Notes: generated by a model from the letters alone, not told the origin. A stretch of 57,849 nt of DNA from Succinatimonas sp. UBA6849 (GCA_002449335.1 DKDL01000078.1:6833-64681), one strand, 5' to 3'; positions 1 to 8,484 are shown, numbered from the stretch's first letter. Program-made: numbers and translations.

Positions 1-184
1 CTACACCTGATTCAAATAAAGTTGCTATGGTATCTAAGGTAAGAGACTTACCAAAACGACGTGGACGGGAGATAAAAACACGCTTTAATTTGGCAAGTTT
101 TGGAATATACTCAGTTTTATCAACATAGATAAAGTTCTCTAAAGTAAAATCCACAAATGAGCCTGTTGAGCTGATATCTTTCAT
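1..184 (-). CDS. AAA-ATPase-like domain protein, N-terminal fragment (cut by window edge)
   Basis: The 61 visible codons begin at an ATG at 184 with a GGAG ribosome site about 8 bases upstream. They read an N-terminus typical of the AAA-ATPase_like / PD-(D/E)XK nuclease family (Pfam AAA-ATPase_like). The visible marks are a Y/FVDKTEYIPKL segment followed by the family's unusual P-loop, SRPRRFGKSLTLD, at about residues 41-53. The gene runs off the left edge, so the C-terminal nuclease-like part cannot be judged. In gut bacteria such genes are often present in many copies and their function is not established. Family assignment is fairly secure from the P-loop context; intactness is unknown. 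Confidence 0.8.
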   Translation of the reverse strand, partial: MKDISSTGSFVDFTLENFIYVDKTEYIPKLAKLKRVFISRPRRFGKSLTLDTIATLFESGV

Positions 185-212
185 ATGTATTCATCTCCAT
201 TTATCTTATTAG

Positions 213-242
213 ATTATAGCCTAAAAGATATATTTGTGTTCT
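213..242 (-). promoter_or_regulatory. candidate promoter for the leftward AAA-ATPase-like gene
   Basis: On the minus strand a perfect TATAAT box lies at 218-213, about 30 bases upstream of the start codon at 184. No good -35 hexamer is visible at 16-18 bp spacing, so this is a -10 match only. The rest of 185-427 shows nothing else I can name; it also holds the 3' side of lolE, without a clear terminator. Confidence 0.35.
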
Positions 243-427
243 ATCAGCGACAATTGATGCTCTAATTTCAGTTTTTTAGTGTTGCTATTCAAATTCTTTC
301 CAGTACTCGTATTCTTAAAAGAATTCACTAAATGCTAGAAAATGTGTATGGACAAAGAAATTCAAAGCCCATACGAGATGAATTGTTTTATGACCTTGTT
401 TTCTGATTATGTGTTTGAAAACTTGAT

Positions 428-1675
428 TTATAAGTTAAGCTCCTGAGCAGGATCGATCTTTGATGCTTTAATAGCAGGATAAATTGAGGCAATAAAACTC
501 ATCACTACGGCACAACCTACCACTATTAACACATCAGATATCATCAATCTTGAAGGTACAAAATTGATAAAGTAGATATCTTCATTTAAAAGTTCAATTC
601 CAAACCAGTCTTTAAAGTGAGAAGTTACATAAGGAATACACAAAGAGAGTAGTGAGCCTGCTACACCTCCGTAGATACAACCTTTTATAGCTGAAAACAC
701 ACCCATTAGGGTAAATGACTTGATAATAAGAGCTTTTTTAGCACCCATAGTCATTAAAATAGCAATTTCATGTCTCTTTTCGCTAACAGCCATCACAAGA
801 TTTGAAACGATATTAAAGCAAGCTACACTGATAACTAAGATCATCGCAAGATACATGATCTGTCTTATCATATTGATATCAGAGTAGAGCTTTCCTTGTG
901 AATCGATCCAAGTTGTACCATCACAAGGCTCTACTAGAGTTGCAAGAGCTGTGTTAATGATCTCCCTTGCTTCTAACATATTGCTTACTTTTACGTGAAT
1001 AGTATTAGGAGCACGCAGTGCACTTAAAGCTACAGCTTCTTTGATATTGATAAAGGCAAAGTTGTTGTCAATCTGACCGCCAGTCTTAAAGAAGCCTGCT
1101 ACTTTGAAAGTTTTAACTACCATTGAGCCTAAACCGTCACTGTTAGTTTTTGCATCAATAGCGCTTAGATTTAACTCATCACCTTTTTTGATATTAAGTT
1201 TCTTGGCAATACCATGACCGATGATTACTAAAGGTTCAGCTTTATCCTCATTGAGGATCTCTGTTTTGCAATCCATGAATCTTTCAAGATCGATAACCTT
1301 TTTTTCATTTACAGGGTCGATACCGATAACCATGGCAGGAGCAAAGTTAGCACCGAAGCTAAAGGCACCATTTAAGCTTACAGCAGGGGATACAGCTTTG
1401 ATATTAGGTGCTTTTTCAAGAGCTTTGACTTCACCTTCTAAATTATAAAAGCCAGTCTTATCGTATGATGATACCTCAGCTCCAGGAATTAAAGAGAGCA
1501 CTCTATTGTTTAGCTCATACTCAAAGCCATTCATCGCAGATAGACCGATGATAAGAGCACAGACACCAACCCCAATACCTGTAGTAGATGCCATCGAGAT
1601 GAATTTTGCTAAAGCACCGTAACGCTTTGAGTTTAGAAAGCGAAAAGCAAGCTTAAATGAAAGACTAGTTTTCAT
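428..1675 (-). CDS. lolE: lipoprotein-releasing system permease LolE
   Basis: Inner-membrane permease subunit of the LolCDE exporter, which extracts mature outer-membrane lipoproteins from the inner membrane and hands them to LolA. The architecture is an N-terminal transmembrane helix (around LIIGLSAMNGFEYELNNR), a large periplasmic domain, and three C-terminal helices ending in the FtsX-like core. LolE-specific stretches include MIRQIMYLAM, VACFNIVSNLVMAV and EDIYFINF, which follow the E. coli LolE sequence more closely than LolC. An in-frame GTG at 1684 is possible, but the AAGGA site sits only 2 bases before it and 11 bases before the ATG at 1675, so I chose the ATG. The gene overlaps the end of lolD by 11 bases, consistent with translational coupling in a lolC-lolD-lolE operon. 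Confidence 0.93.
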   Translation of the reverse strand: MKTSLSFKLAFRFLNSKRYGALAKFISMASTTGIGVGVCALIIGLSAMNGFEYELNNRVLSLIPGAEVSSYDKTGFYNLEGEVKALEKAPNIKAVSPAVSLNGAFSFGANFAPAMVIGIDPVNEKKVIDLERFMDCKTEILNEDKAEPLVIIGHGIAKKLNIKKGDELNLSAIDAKTNSDGLGSMVVKTFKVAGFFKTGGQIDNNFAFINIKEAVALSALRAPNTIHVKVSNMLEAREIINTALATLVEPCDGTTWIDSQGKLYSDINMIRQIMYLAMILVISVACFNIVSNLVMAVSEKRHEIAILMTMGAKKALIIKSFTLMGVFSAIKGCIYGGVAGSLLSLCIPYVTSHFKDWFGIELLNEDIYFINFVPSRLMISDVLIVVGCAVVMSFIASIYPAIKASKIDPAQELNL

Positions 1676-2345
1676 CAATGACACCGTCCTTCATGGTATA
1701 GATCTTGTCGCACATTTTAGCTAGAGAATTGTCATGGGTTACCATAACCACAGCTAGATGCTCGTTTTTAGCAAGCTCTGTGAAAAGAGAGAACACAGCC
1801 TGAGCATTCTTTGCATCAAGGTTACCTGTAGGCTCATCAGCTAAAACAATATCAGGGTGACCAGCCAGAGCTCTTGCAATGGCAACTCTTTGTCTTTCAC
1901 CGCCTGACATCTCTGATGGTCTGTAATCTATTCTGTGGCTCAAGCCTACTTTTTCTAAATACTCACAGGCAGTAGCTTTTGCTTTTTTAATATCCATATT
2001 GCCAATAAGTAGTGGCATCATAACGTTTTCTAAAGCAGTAAAGTCACCTAACAGGTGATGGAACTGATAGACAAAGCCTAAGTTCTGATTACGAAATTGA
2101 GCTTTTTTGTTGCCAGACAATCTGCACAGATCATCACCTTTAAAGAGAATTTCACCACTTGTAGGTGTATCTAGTGTGCCTAGGATGTGCAATAAGGTAC
2201 TCTTACCAGAGCCTGATTTACCAATAATAGCGGTAAGCTCATCCTGTCTTATGGCAAGGTTTACACCTTTTAAAACATCTGTGCGTATTCTTCCTTCAAA
2301 GTAAGAACGTGTGATATTTTTTGCTTCAAGAATAACTTCACTCAT
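1665..2345 (-). CDS. lolD: lipoprotein-releasing system ATP-binding protein LolD
   Basis: Cytoplasmic ATPase of the LolCDE exporter. All ABC motifs are present: Walker A GKSGSGKS, Q-loop region FVYQFHHLLGDFTALENV, signature MSGGERQRVAIARAL, Walker B with D-loop VLADEPTGNLD, and the H-loop TH. The H-L-L-G-D-F segment after the Q-loop is typical of LolD and other MacB-type ATPases. An upstream ATG at 2369 would overlap lolC; the ATG at 2345 has a GAGG site 6 bases upstream and gives a 226-residue protein close to the family length. It starts 1 base after the lolC stop and overlaps lolE, so the three genes are almost certainly co-transcribed. Confidence 0.95.
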   Translation of the reverse strand: MSEVILEAKNITRSYFEGRIRTDVLKGVNLAIRQDELTAIIGKSGSGKSTLLHILGTLDTPTSGEILFKGDDLCRLSGNKKAQFRNQNLGFVYQFHHLLGDFTALENVMMPLLIGNMDIKKAKATACEYLEKVGLSHRIDYRPSEMSGGERQRVAIARALAGHPDIVLADEPTGNLDAKNAQAVFSLFTELAKNEHLAVVMVTHDNSLAKMCDKIYTMKDGVIDEN

Positions 2346-2346
2346 T

Positions 2347-3552
2347 TTAGCCTCGGCACAGGTTTTCAACAGGATCGGTAGCTGATGCTCTGTAAGCTGG
2401 GTACAGAGTAAAGATAAAGCTCATGAGAATTGAGCCAAATCCAATCAGACACAGATTAAATAGTTCTACAGATACAGGAAGATTTCCAAAGCTTCCCTGA
2501 TTACTCATTGCAGATGAAATGTAGTAGGTAAGTGGAATTCCTAAGATAATACCTATTAGGGTTCCAATAACACCTGCAAATATACCCATCATCATAAAGA
2601 TAGATAAGATCTTTTTATTAGTAAGACCTAGGGTTTTTAGAATAGAGATTTCAGTAAGTCTTGCGCTTACCATCATAGTAAGAGCTGAAAGAATATTAAA
2701 GGCAGCAACTACAATGATTAAGCACAGCATTATCCCCATGGTGAGTTTTTCCATAGCTACAGCTTTGAAAAACTCGCCTTGAACTTTGGTCCAGTCTGAA
2801 TAGTTAAATCCTTCTTCATCAAGATTTTTCTTTACCTCATCAAGGGAGAAAGGATCGTCTAACCAAACTCTTAAAGATGCGGTTCTATCTGCCATTCTAA
2901 ACAGACGTCTTACATCATCATAATTACCTACAGCAGTATCTAATGAGGTTGAATTAGTTGAAGGGTAATATTGATTTAATAAGAAAATTCTTTGAGTAGG
3001 AGTAAGACCCATTGGTGTATAGCGGGCATTGATGGTGCTGATAAGTCTTACTTTAGAATTTAAATGTAAATTGTTCTTAAGGTAAAGAGCTGCTTCTGCG
3101 TTTAAAGAGAAACTTCCTTTTTCAGGAATATTAACTAAACCTAAATTCTCAAAAGGGTAGCCGTCCTTTAGTTTTATCTTGTCAGTATCAATTCCTTCAA
3201 GATTGATAAGTGCAAGTGATCTGCTACCTTGCAGTAGAGTCTGTCCCTGAACAAAAGGAGCTACAGCTACAACATGTTTTAAGTTTAAAAGTTTGTTTTC
3301 GATATTGCCAATATCATCAGTATTAGCATTGTTATCAATGTTGACTACGATATGGGGAGTATCTTTTAAAACAGCTTTTTTTAGTCTGTTTTGCAGTCCC
3401 TGCATAATTGAGGTGTCTACAATCAAAGCTGCAACGCCTATGGCAATGCCAATAATAGAGAGAATGGCTACAAATGAAGCGAATTTATGTGCCTTGCTTC
3501 TAAAGCCATATTTTAAAGAAATCGCTAATGTAAGAGGATAAAACAAACTCAC
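2347..3552 (-). CDS. lolC: lipoprotein-releasing system permease LolC
   Basis: First gene of the lolCDE operon and the permease that recruits the periplasmic carrier LolA. The 401-residue protein has an N-terminal membrane helix (residues about 25-48), a periplasmic domain and three C-terminal helices. LolC-type marks are YTPMGLTPTQR, LRVWLDDPF and the W-x(5)-GEFFKAVAMEK stretch, corresponding to E. coli segments FTPMGRIPSQR and GELFQAVRMEK. The start is a GTG with a weak AGG site 7 bases upstream. A 20-bp palindrome about 30-50 bases upstream of the start may regulate the operon. Confidence 0.93.
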   Translation of the reverse strand: MSLFYPLTLAISLKYGFRSKAHKFASFVAILSIIGIAIGVAALIVDTSIMQGLQNRLKKAVLKDTPHIVVNIDNNANTDDIGNIENKLLNLKHVVAVAPFVQGQTLLQGSRSLALINLEGIDTDKIKLKDGYPFENLGLVNIPEKGSFSLNAEAALYLKNNLHLNSKVRLISTINARYTPMGLTPTQRIFLLNQYYPSTNSTSLDTAVGNYDDVRRLFRMADRTASLRVWLDDPFSLDEVKKNLDEEGFNYSDWTKVQGEFFKAVAMEKLTMGIMLCLIIVVAAFNILSALTMMVSARLTEISILKTLGLTNKKILSIFMMMGIFAGVIGTLIGIILGIPLTYYISSAMSNQGSFGNLPVSVELFNLCLIGFGSILMSFIFTLYPAYRASATDPVENLCRG

Positions 3553-3581
3553 GGTAATACCTATTTTTGTGTCATGGTGTG

Positions 3582-3606
3582 TTGTGACAGCTGTGTCACA
3601 ATTTTA
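3582..3606 (-). promoter_or_regulatory. palindromic operator candidate and promoter upstream of lolCDE
   Basis: A 20-bp inverted repeat occupies 3582-3601: arms TTGTGAC and GTCACAA around a 6-base centre. On the minus strand it directly follows a -10-like TAAAAT (3606-3601), which has TCGAAC 17 bp upstream as a possible -35. A palindrome immediately downstream of a -10 box is the usual position of a repressor operator. It is not a standard CRP site, because the TGTGA and TCACA halves are 8 rather than 6 apart. In RNA it could also form a small hairpin. Confidence 0.4.
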
Positions 3607-3672
3607 CCGCATTAGCGTGAGTAGTTCGACAAAATAAAGAAATTTAGGCAAATATTAAAGACTGTATCGAGT

Positions 3673-3897
3673 TCATCTGCCATTACCTGTTTGTCTGATA
3701 TAGCCGTGAGTTACCAGTACTTTTAGAATGTTAACCACTTTATTTTTACCAAAAGGGCAATTCTTGGTGATATCAGTGCTTGAAGCATAACCTTTCTTTA
3801 CTAAGGTATACACACTGTTTTCATCAGGTGTTAGAAAGTTGTCATGTTTTAATACCGGAAGAATCACTTTTAATGTATTAAGAGAATTATCAAATAC
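3673..3897 (-). pseudogene. C-terminal remnant of an AlbA_2/AAA_4-type winged-helix regulator
   Basis: An open frame of about 75 codons, with a GTG at 3867 but no credible ribosome site, encodes what looks like the tail of a larger protein. A short beta segment (VFDNSLNTLKVILPVLK) is followed by a winged-helix-turn-helix (LTPDENSVYTLVKKG, then KNKVVNILKVLVTHGYI) and a terminal R-x-x-GNGR. This order is characteristic of the C-terminus of AlbA_2 (divergent AAA_4) ATP-binding transcriptional regulators. The in-frame reading continues upstream of the GTG to about 3897 with family-like residues and then hits a stop. I therefore read it as a truncated remnant rather than a 64-residue gene. Confidence 0.55.
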
Positions 3898-3926
3898 TCA
3901 ATTTACTTAAGCTACTAAAGAAAAAC

Positions 3927-3951
3927 AAAAGCGGTTCAATGAACCGCTTTT
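3927..3951 (-). terminator. Rho-independent terminator of the M48 protease gene
   Basis: An 11-bp stem (AAAAGCGGTTC with GAACCGCTTTT) closes a 3-base loop. On the minus strand it is followed by a T-rich tail, about 100 bases after the metalloprotease stop codon. Confidence 0.8.
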
Positions 3952-4048
3952 AGGTTAAACTCTCAGCTTTTAGAGTTTGTAATTTAGATTTGACGTTGTT
4001 GCTTAGAGTTTAGATCTTGAGTTTACTAAACTTATCTAAAATCGTTTA

Positions 4049-4906
4049 CTATTTGGTATCGATGTTCTTTTGAGATAAGTGATGCTCTTCAATGAGCTTT
4101 CTTAAATCAGTAAAACGCTGTTCACTTGATGGATGAGTACTGGTGATGTTTGAAAGTAATTTGTCAGCTGCGTTTTGTGTATTACCAGATTTTGCTGACT
4201 CTTCTTTTTCAAACTTACTTAACTTTTCCATTACAGTTACGCTTGCGTTAGGATCGAAGCCTGCTTTGTACATAAGCTCAAGACCATACTTGTCAGCTTC
4301 TGATTCCTGATCACGGCTAAATGGCATTGCAAAAGCTGTGTTGTATGCAAGATTTGCAGTATCTGTAACTGCCTTTTTTACACCTAAGATCTTAGCAACA
4401 GTGGTAAGACCACTCTGTAAAGATGCCTGACTTCTCTTTTCTCTTGAGTGCTCTTTTAAAGCATGGCTGATCTCATGACCGATGATTGATGCTAACTCAT
4501 CATCAGTAAGATTTAGAGTATCGTTAAGACCTGTATAAACACAGATCTTGCCACCAGGCATACACCAGGCATTTACGGTTGGATCTTTAATGGTATTAAC
4601 TTCCCAATTCCAATTCTTGCAGTCTGCTCTTAACTCTGGAGCATAGTCAATTAGGCGTTTTGAAATCATATCTACACGCTTTGAGAAGTTCTCATCAGCA
4701 TTTAAAGTACCGTTAGCTTTAGCCTGGTTGATAACCTCATCATAAGCTTGCTTAGCTTCAGCATTTAAAGTTTCTTCGGAAACTAAAAGTAGCTGTGATC
4801 TGTCATCACCAAACATTGAATTTGTTGTTTGTGTACAGGAGGTGAGCACACATGAGCCAAAGATTACAGATGAAGCTACAAGAGTAGCTTTTAAGAAATT
4901 GTTCAT
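4049..4906 (-). CDS. M48 family metalloprotease lipoprotein
   Basis: Predicted periplasmic, lipid-anchored zinc protease of the M48 family, in the LoiP/YggG-like group involved in envelope quality control. The N-terminus is a lipoprotein signal with lipobox LTSC (Cys 24). The catalytic zinc motif is HEISH, followed by the third-ligand motif ESEADKYGLELM; the stretch GGKICVYTGLND upstream of HEISH is also typical of the family. The start ATG has an AGGAAAA site. The gene stands alone with its own terminator at 3927-3951. Substrate and exact orthology to LoiP or BepA cannot be fixed from sequence alone; there is no TPR domain, which argues against BepA. Confidence 0.85.
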   Translation of the reverse strand: MNNFLKATLVASSVIFGSCVLTSCTQTTNSMFGDDRSQLLLVSEETLNAEAKQAYDEVINQAKANGTLNADENFSKRVDMISKRLIDYAPELRADCKNWNWEVNTIKDPTVNAWCMPGGKICVYTGLNDTLNLTDDELASIIGHEISHALKEHSREKRSQASLQSGLTTVAKILGVKKAVTDTANLAYNTAFAMPFSRDQESEADKYGLELMYKAGFDPNASVTVMEKLSKFEKEESAKSGNTQNAADKLLSNITSTHPSSEQRFTDLRKLIEEHHLSQKNIDTK

Positions 4907-5470
4907 AATTTTTCCTAGGTTATTTTTTTGATTTTTAGCGTAAAGCTGTTTTTATGGATAATGTATTGTGCCAAAACAAAACTCTAATCTCTAATATTTT
5001 ATGTTTTGCTTATTCTTTGTGCACAGTTTATTAGTCAGTTAAATATCAATTTCGTGAGGCCTTCACACATATACATAAGTAATGACAATTAGTTATATTC
5101 AGATTAACGCAAGTTATACACACCCATAAATATGTACGAAGAGCCCTTATTTTTAGCTAAAACGGTCCTTCCATTTCCATCTCCAAAAAATGACGATTTT
5201 TGAAAAAAGTAGTGCTTTATTTTTGGGAAACACTGCACTTTTATAAAACTTTTGACAAATCCTGTGCACCATTACTATGAAGACGCAAAGTTTTTCATTT
5301 TTCAAAAATCCATAAAATTTTAAAAAGTCATTTTTTATAACCTTTTGAAATAAATGAAATAATTTTTTCGAAATAAACGCATTCTGTAAAAATTCTCAAA
5401 ATTTCCTCGTTTGACGAAAAAAATCATGAAATTTAATCTGTACACATCGAACGTTTACAGGAGAATTTCT
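4907..5470. other. 564-bp intergenic region upstream of the urt-ure cluster
   Basis: This divergent spacer separates the leftward protease from urtA. It is very AT-rich, with several A- and T-tracts between 5150 and 5400. Scattered GTGC/GCAC half-sites occur (for example GTGCACA near 5019, GCAC near 5235 and GTGCACC near 5263). I found no sigma-54 -24/-12 element and no full NtrC site. The only promoter I can propose is listed separately at 5411-5439. Confidence 0.5.
5411..5439 (+). promoter_or_regulatory. candidate sigma-70 promoter of urtA
   Basis: TTGACG at 5411-5416 and TAATCT at 5434-5439 are separated by 17 bp, which would start transcription near 5446 and leave a short leader before the AGGAGAA ribosome site of urtA. 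Five of six -35 bases match the consensus; the -10 match is weaker. Confidence 0.45.
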
Positions 5471-6751
5471 ATGAAATTTAAGTCATTAGCAAAGATTTCA
5501 CTTGCTCTATCTCTAGCTTGTGCATCTGTTTCATCCTATGCTGAAGACACCATTAAGATTGGTGTTCTGCATTCACTCTCAGGCACTATGGCCATCTCTG
5601 AAACTACCTTGAAAGATACTGTTCAGATGTTAGTTGATGAGCAGAATAAAAAGGGTGGTGTTTTAGGTAAAAAGATTGAAGCTGTAGTGGTTGATCCTGC
5701 TTCAAACTGGCCTTTATTTGCTGAGAAGGCTCGTGAGTTAATCTCAAAAGATAAGGTAAGTGCAATCTTTGGTTGCTGGACTTCAGTTTCAAGAAAGTCA
5801 GTTCTACCTGTTGTTGAAGAGTTAAACGGTATCTTATTCTACCCAGTTCAGTACGAAGGTGAGGAATCATCAAAGAACGTATTCTATACAGGTGCTGCAC
5901 CTAATCAGCAGGCAATTCCAGCTGTTGATTACCTGTTAAAACAGGGTGTAAAGCGCTGGGCTTTAGTAGGTACTGACTACGTTTATCCTCGTACAGCTAA
6001 TAAGATCCTAGAAGCATACTTAAAGTCAAAGGGCTTTAAGGATGAGGACATCATGATTAGCTATACCCCATTCGGTCACTCTGACTGGCAGTCAATCGTA
6101 TCTGATATTAAGAAATTCGGTACAGCAGGTAAAAAGACCGCTGTAGTTTCAACTATCAATGGTGATGCTAACGTTCCTTTCTATAAGGAATTATCAAATC
6201 AGGGTATCTCAGCTAAAGATATTCCTGTTGTAGCTTTCTCTGTTGGTGAAGAAGAGCTATCTGGTATTGATACTAAGCCTTTGGTTGGTCATCTAGCTGC
6301 ATGGAACTACTTTGAGTCTGTTGATTCTGATGCTAACGATGAGTTTATCGAAGAGTGGCATAAGTACACAGGAGATGAGAAGCGCGTAACCAACGATCCT
6401 ATGGAAGCTACCTACATTGGCTTTAACATGTGGGTAAAGGCTGTAGAGAAAGCTGGTACCACAGAGTCAAATGCAGTTCAGGATGCTTTAATTGGTGTTA
6501 CCGTACCAAACCTTTCAGGTTCATACGCAACTATGATGCCTAACCACCACATCACCAAGCCTGTTTTAATTGGTGAAATTCAAGAAGATGGTCAGTTCCA
6601 GGTTGTAGATGAGACTCCAACTACTGTAGTAGCTGATGAGTGGTCTGATTATCTTCCAGGCTCTAAAGATCTTATTGCAGATTGGAGAAAGCCATTATCC
6701 TGCGGTAACTTCAACGTAAAAACCGGTAAATGCGGTGGCAGTTCTAAGTAA
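5471..6751 (+). CDS. urtA: urea ABC transporter substrate-binding protein UrtA
   Basis: Periplasmic urea-binding protein that delivers urea to the UrtBCDE importer. The open frame extends 20 codons further upstream, but the ATG at 5471 has an AGGAGAA site and begins a clean Sec signal peptide (cleavage after SSYA, residue 24). The mature protein of about 402 residues opens with DTIKIGVLHSLSGTMA, the Leu/Ile/Val-binding-protein fold of this family. It carries the UrtA-typical stretches FGCWTSVSRKSVLPVVE, FYPVQYEGEE and RVTNDPMEATYIGFNMW, and the family's C-terminal CGNFNVKTGKC. It is first in an eleven-gene urt-ure run and is separated from urtB by an 88-bp gap with a strong hairpin terminator, so it may be made in excess over the membrane parts. 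Confidence 0.96.
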   Translation: MKFKSLAKISLALSLACASVSSYAEDTIKIGVLHSLSGTMAISETTLKDTVQMLVDEQNKKGGVLGKKIEAVVVDPASNWPLFAEKARELISKDKVSAIFGCWTSVSRKSVLPVVEELNGILFYPVQYEGEESSKNVFYTGAAPNQQAIPAVDYLLKQGVKRWALVGTDYVYPRTANKILEAYLKSKGFKDEDIMISYTPFGHSDWQSIVSDIKKFGTAGKKTAVVSTINGDANVPFYKELSNQGISAKDIPVVAFSVGEEELSGIDTKPLVGHLAAWNYFESVDSDANDEFIEEWHKYTGDEKRVTNDPMEATYIGFNMWVKAVEKAGTTESNAVQDALIGVTVPNLSGSYATMMPNHHITKPVLIGEIQEDGQFQVVDETPTTVVADEWSDYLPGSKDLIADWRKPLSCGNFNVKTGKCGGSSK

Positions 6752-6766
6752 GTAATTGTCCTTTTA

Positions 6767-6807
6767 TTCCCTTGAAAGCTGGCAGTTGCTTTTAAGGGAA
6801 ATTTTTT
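6767..6807 (+). terminator. intra-operon terminator between urtA and urtB
   Basis: A 13-bp stem pairs 6767-6779 with 6788-6800 (TTCCCTTGAAAGC with GCTTTTAAGGGAA, one G-T pair) around an 8-base loop. It is followed by ATTTTTTAA. This is a good intrinsic terminator 15 bases after the urtA stop and about 40 before urtB. No separate urtB promoter is evident, so partial read-through is the likely mode. Confidence 0.8.
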
Positions 6808-6839
6808 AATCCGGTAACGATTCAATACGGTAAATCATA

Positions 6840-8456
6840 ATGAAAAGTTTCCTTTTAGTACGTATTCTCTGCCTTCTAATAAGTGTCTTCTCGTTATCAA
6901 TATCATCAAACGCATATGCCATGTCTGAAGACGAGGCTTATGACGTTTTAAGTACCAGAAGCAGTTCTTTTGAAGACAAATCTATGGCTGTAAAGACTTT
7001 AGGAAGTACTGAGTCCAGTTTTGCTACTTTAGTTTTAAAAGCTCTAGATACAGGCACCTTATATTTTGATAAGAAAGAAGGTGGTCTTTATACCTCAACT
7101 AAGAATGGCAGTTTTATTTCTGTAAAGACCAATGAAAGATATCAGGGTAAAGAGCGAAATCTAAAAAAGGTTGCCATCAATAACTCTATCCGTGAAGATC
7201 TAGCTTTAATTCTTTCTATAAGAGAACTTATTGATCCCAATCAGTCAGCTGATGCCAGAGTCGATGAAGCTTATAACTTAATTGGCAAAGTAACCATTGA
7301 TAAAACTGAGCCTTTTGTAGTTTTACGTGACAAGTCAGTAGGTGTTAATGAGGATCTTGCTGAAGCTTTAGATTATGTAATTGCAGCAGCAGATCTTGAT
7401 TCTGAGGATGCTAAGGTACGTAACGGTGCGATGAGAATTTTAGAGGATTTCTCATCTCCTGTACTCATTGATCGCTTTGAAAAGATTGCTAAAGACGATC
7501 CAGATCCTTCAAACCGTTACTATGCCCAAAAGAGAGTTACCTCATTAAAGAGCTCCCAGAGATTTAACTCAGGTATTGAGACTGTCTACTTTGGTTTATC
7601 TTTAGGTTCAGTATTAGTGTTAGCAGCCATAGGTCTTACCGTAACCTTTGGCGTAATGGGCGTTATCAACATGGCTCATGGTGAGCTCATGATGATTGGT
7701 GCTTATACTACCTATGTAATCCAGCAGTTATTACCATCATATCCTGGTGTTGCCTTAATTTTATCAATTCCAGCAGCCTTTATCGTTGCAGGTTTAGTAG
7801 GTATTGCCATTGAGCGTTGTGTGATCCGTTTCCTGTATGGTCGTCCATTAGAAACACTGCTTGCAACCTTTGGTATTAGCTTACTGTTACAGCAGGCAGT
7901 ACGTTCTATCTTTACAGCTTTAAATAAGAACGTGGTGATCCCAGACTTTATGTCTGGCTCTGTAAAGGTAAATGAGTTCTTATTCTTAACCTACAACCGC
8001 CTCTACATCATTATCTTCTGTTTGGCTGTGTTCTTCTCATTAAGATATTTCCTGCAACACTCAACACTAGGTGTACAGGTTCGAGCTGTATCTCAAAACC
8101 GTGCTATGGCAAGAAACATGGGCGTGCACTCAGGCAGGGTAAACGCTTTAACCTTTGGTTTAGGTTCTGCTATTGCAGGTTTAGCAGGTGTTGCTTTATC
8201 ACAGTTAACCAACGTAGGTCCAAATCTTGGACAAAACTACATTGTTGATTCTTTCTTAGTCGTAGTCTTCGGTGGCGCCGGAAACATCTGGGGTACTTTA
8301 GTAGCCGGTATGACTTTAGGTATTGCCAATAAGGTTATTGAGCCTATTTACGGCGCAATGCTAGCAAAGATCATCATCCTTGTAGGTGTAATTCTGTTCA
8401 TTCAAAAACGTCCTCGTGGTCTGTTCCCACAACATGGTCGTTCAGTTGAAGACTAG
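6840..8456 (+). CDS. urtB: urea ABC transporter permease UrtB
   Basis: First membrane subunit of the urea importer, a LivH-type permease. The 538 residues comprise a signal-like N-terminus, a periplasmic extension of about 220 residues (from MSEDEAYDVL to about SSQRFNSG), and a polytopic membrane domain from about residue 248. The membrane domain includes FGVMGVINMAHGELMMIGAYTT and the permease loop RAVSQNRAMARNMGVHSG. The extension with repeated Asp/Glu-rich helices is characteristic of UrtB and separates it from the shorter LivH. The ribosome site is weak. It is followed 28 bases later by urtC. Confidence 0.95.
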   Translation: MKSFLLVRILCLLISVFSLSISSNAYAMSEDEAYDVLSTRSSSFEDKSMAVKTLGSTESSFATLVLKALDTGTLYFDKKEGGLYTSTKNGSFISVKTNERYQGKERNLKKVAINNSIREDLALILSIRELIDPNQSADARVDEAYNLIGKVTIDKTEPFVVLRDKSVGVNEDLAEALDYVIAAADLDSEDAKVRNGAMRILEDFSSPVLIDRFEKIAKDDPDPSNRYYAQKRVTSLKSSQRFNSGIETVYFGLSLGSVLVLAAIGLTVTFGVMGVINMAHGELMMIGAYTTYVIQQLLPSYPGVALILSIPAAFIVAGLVGIAIERCVIRFLYGRPLETLLATFGISLLLQQAVRSIFTALNKNVVIPDFMSGSVKVNEFLFLTYNRLYIIIFCLAVFFSLRYFLQHSTLGVQVRAVSQNRAMARNMGVHSGRVNALTFGLGSAIAGLAGVALSQLTNVGPNLGQNYIVDSFLVVVFGGAGNIWGTLVAGMTLGIANKVIEPIYGAMLAKIIILVGVILFIQKRPRGLFPQHGRSVED

Positions 8457-8484
8457 TGAATAGAAAGAATAACGGAGAATAAAA

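Noticed and set aside
395..427. Terminator after lolE
   Set aside because: Only a 6-bp GTTTTC/GAAAAC pairing with a 13-base loop; too weak to call.
3673..3867. Free-standing 64-residue DNA-binding protein
   Set aside because: GTG start without ribosome site, and family-like residues continue upstream of it; better explained as a gene remnant.
5150..5470. sigma-54/NtrC control of urtA
   Set aside because: No GG-N10-GC type -24/-12 element and only isolated GCAC/GTGC half-sites; nitrogen control is plausible biologically but not shown by the sequence.
5411..5470. Upstream extension of UrtA by 20 codons from the TTG at 5411
   Set aside because: The ATG at 5471 has an AGGAGAA site and starts a clean signal peptide; the extension overlaps the likely promoter.
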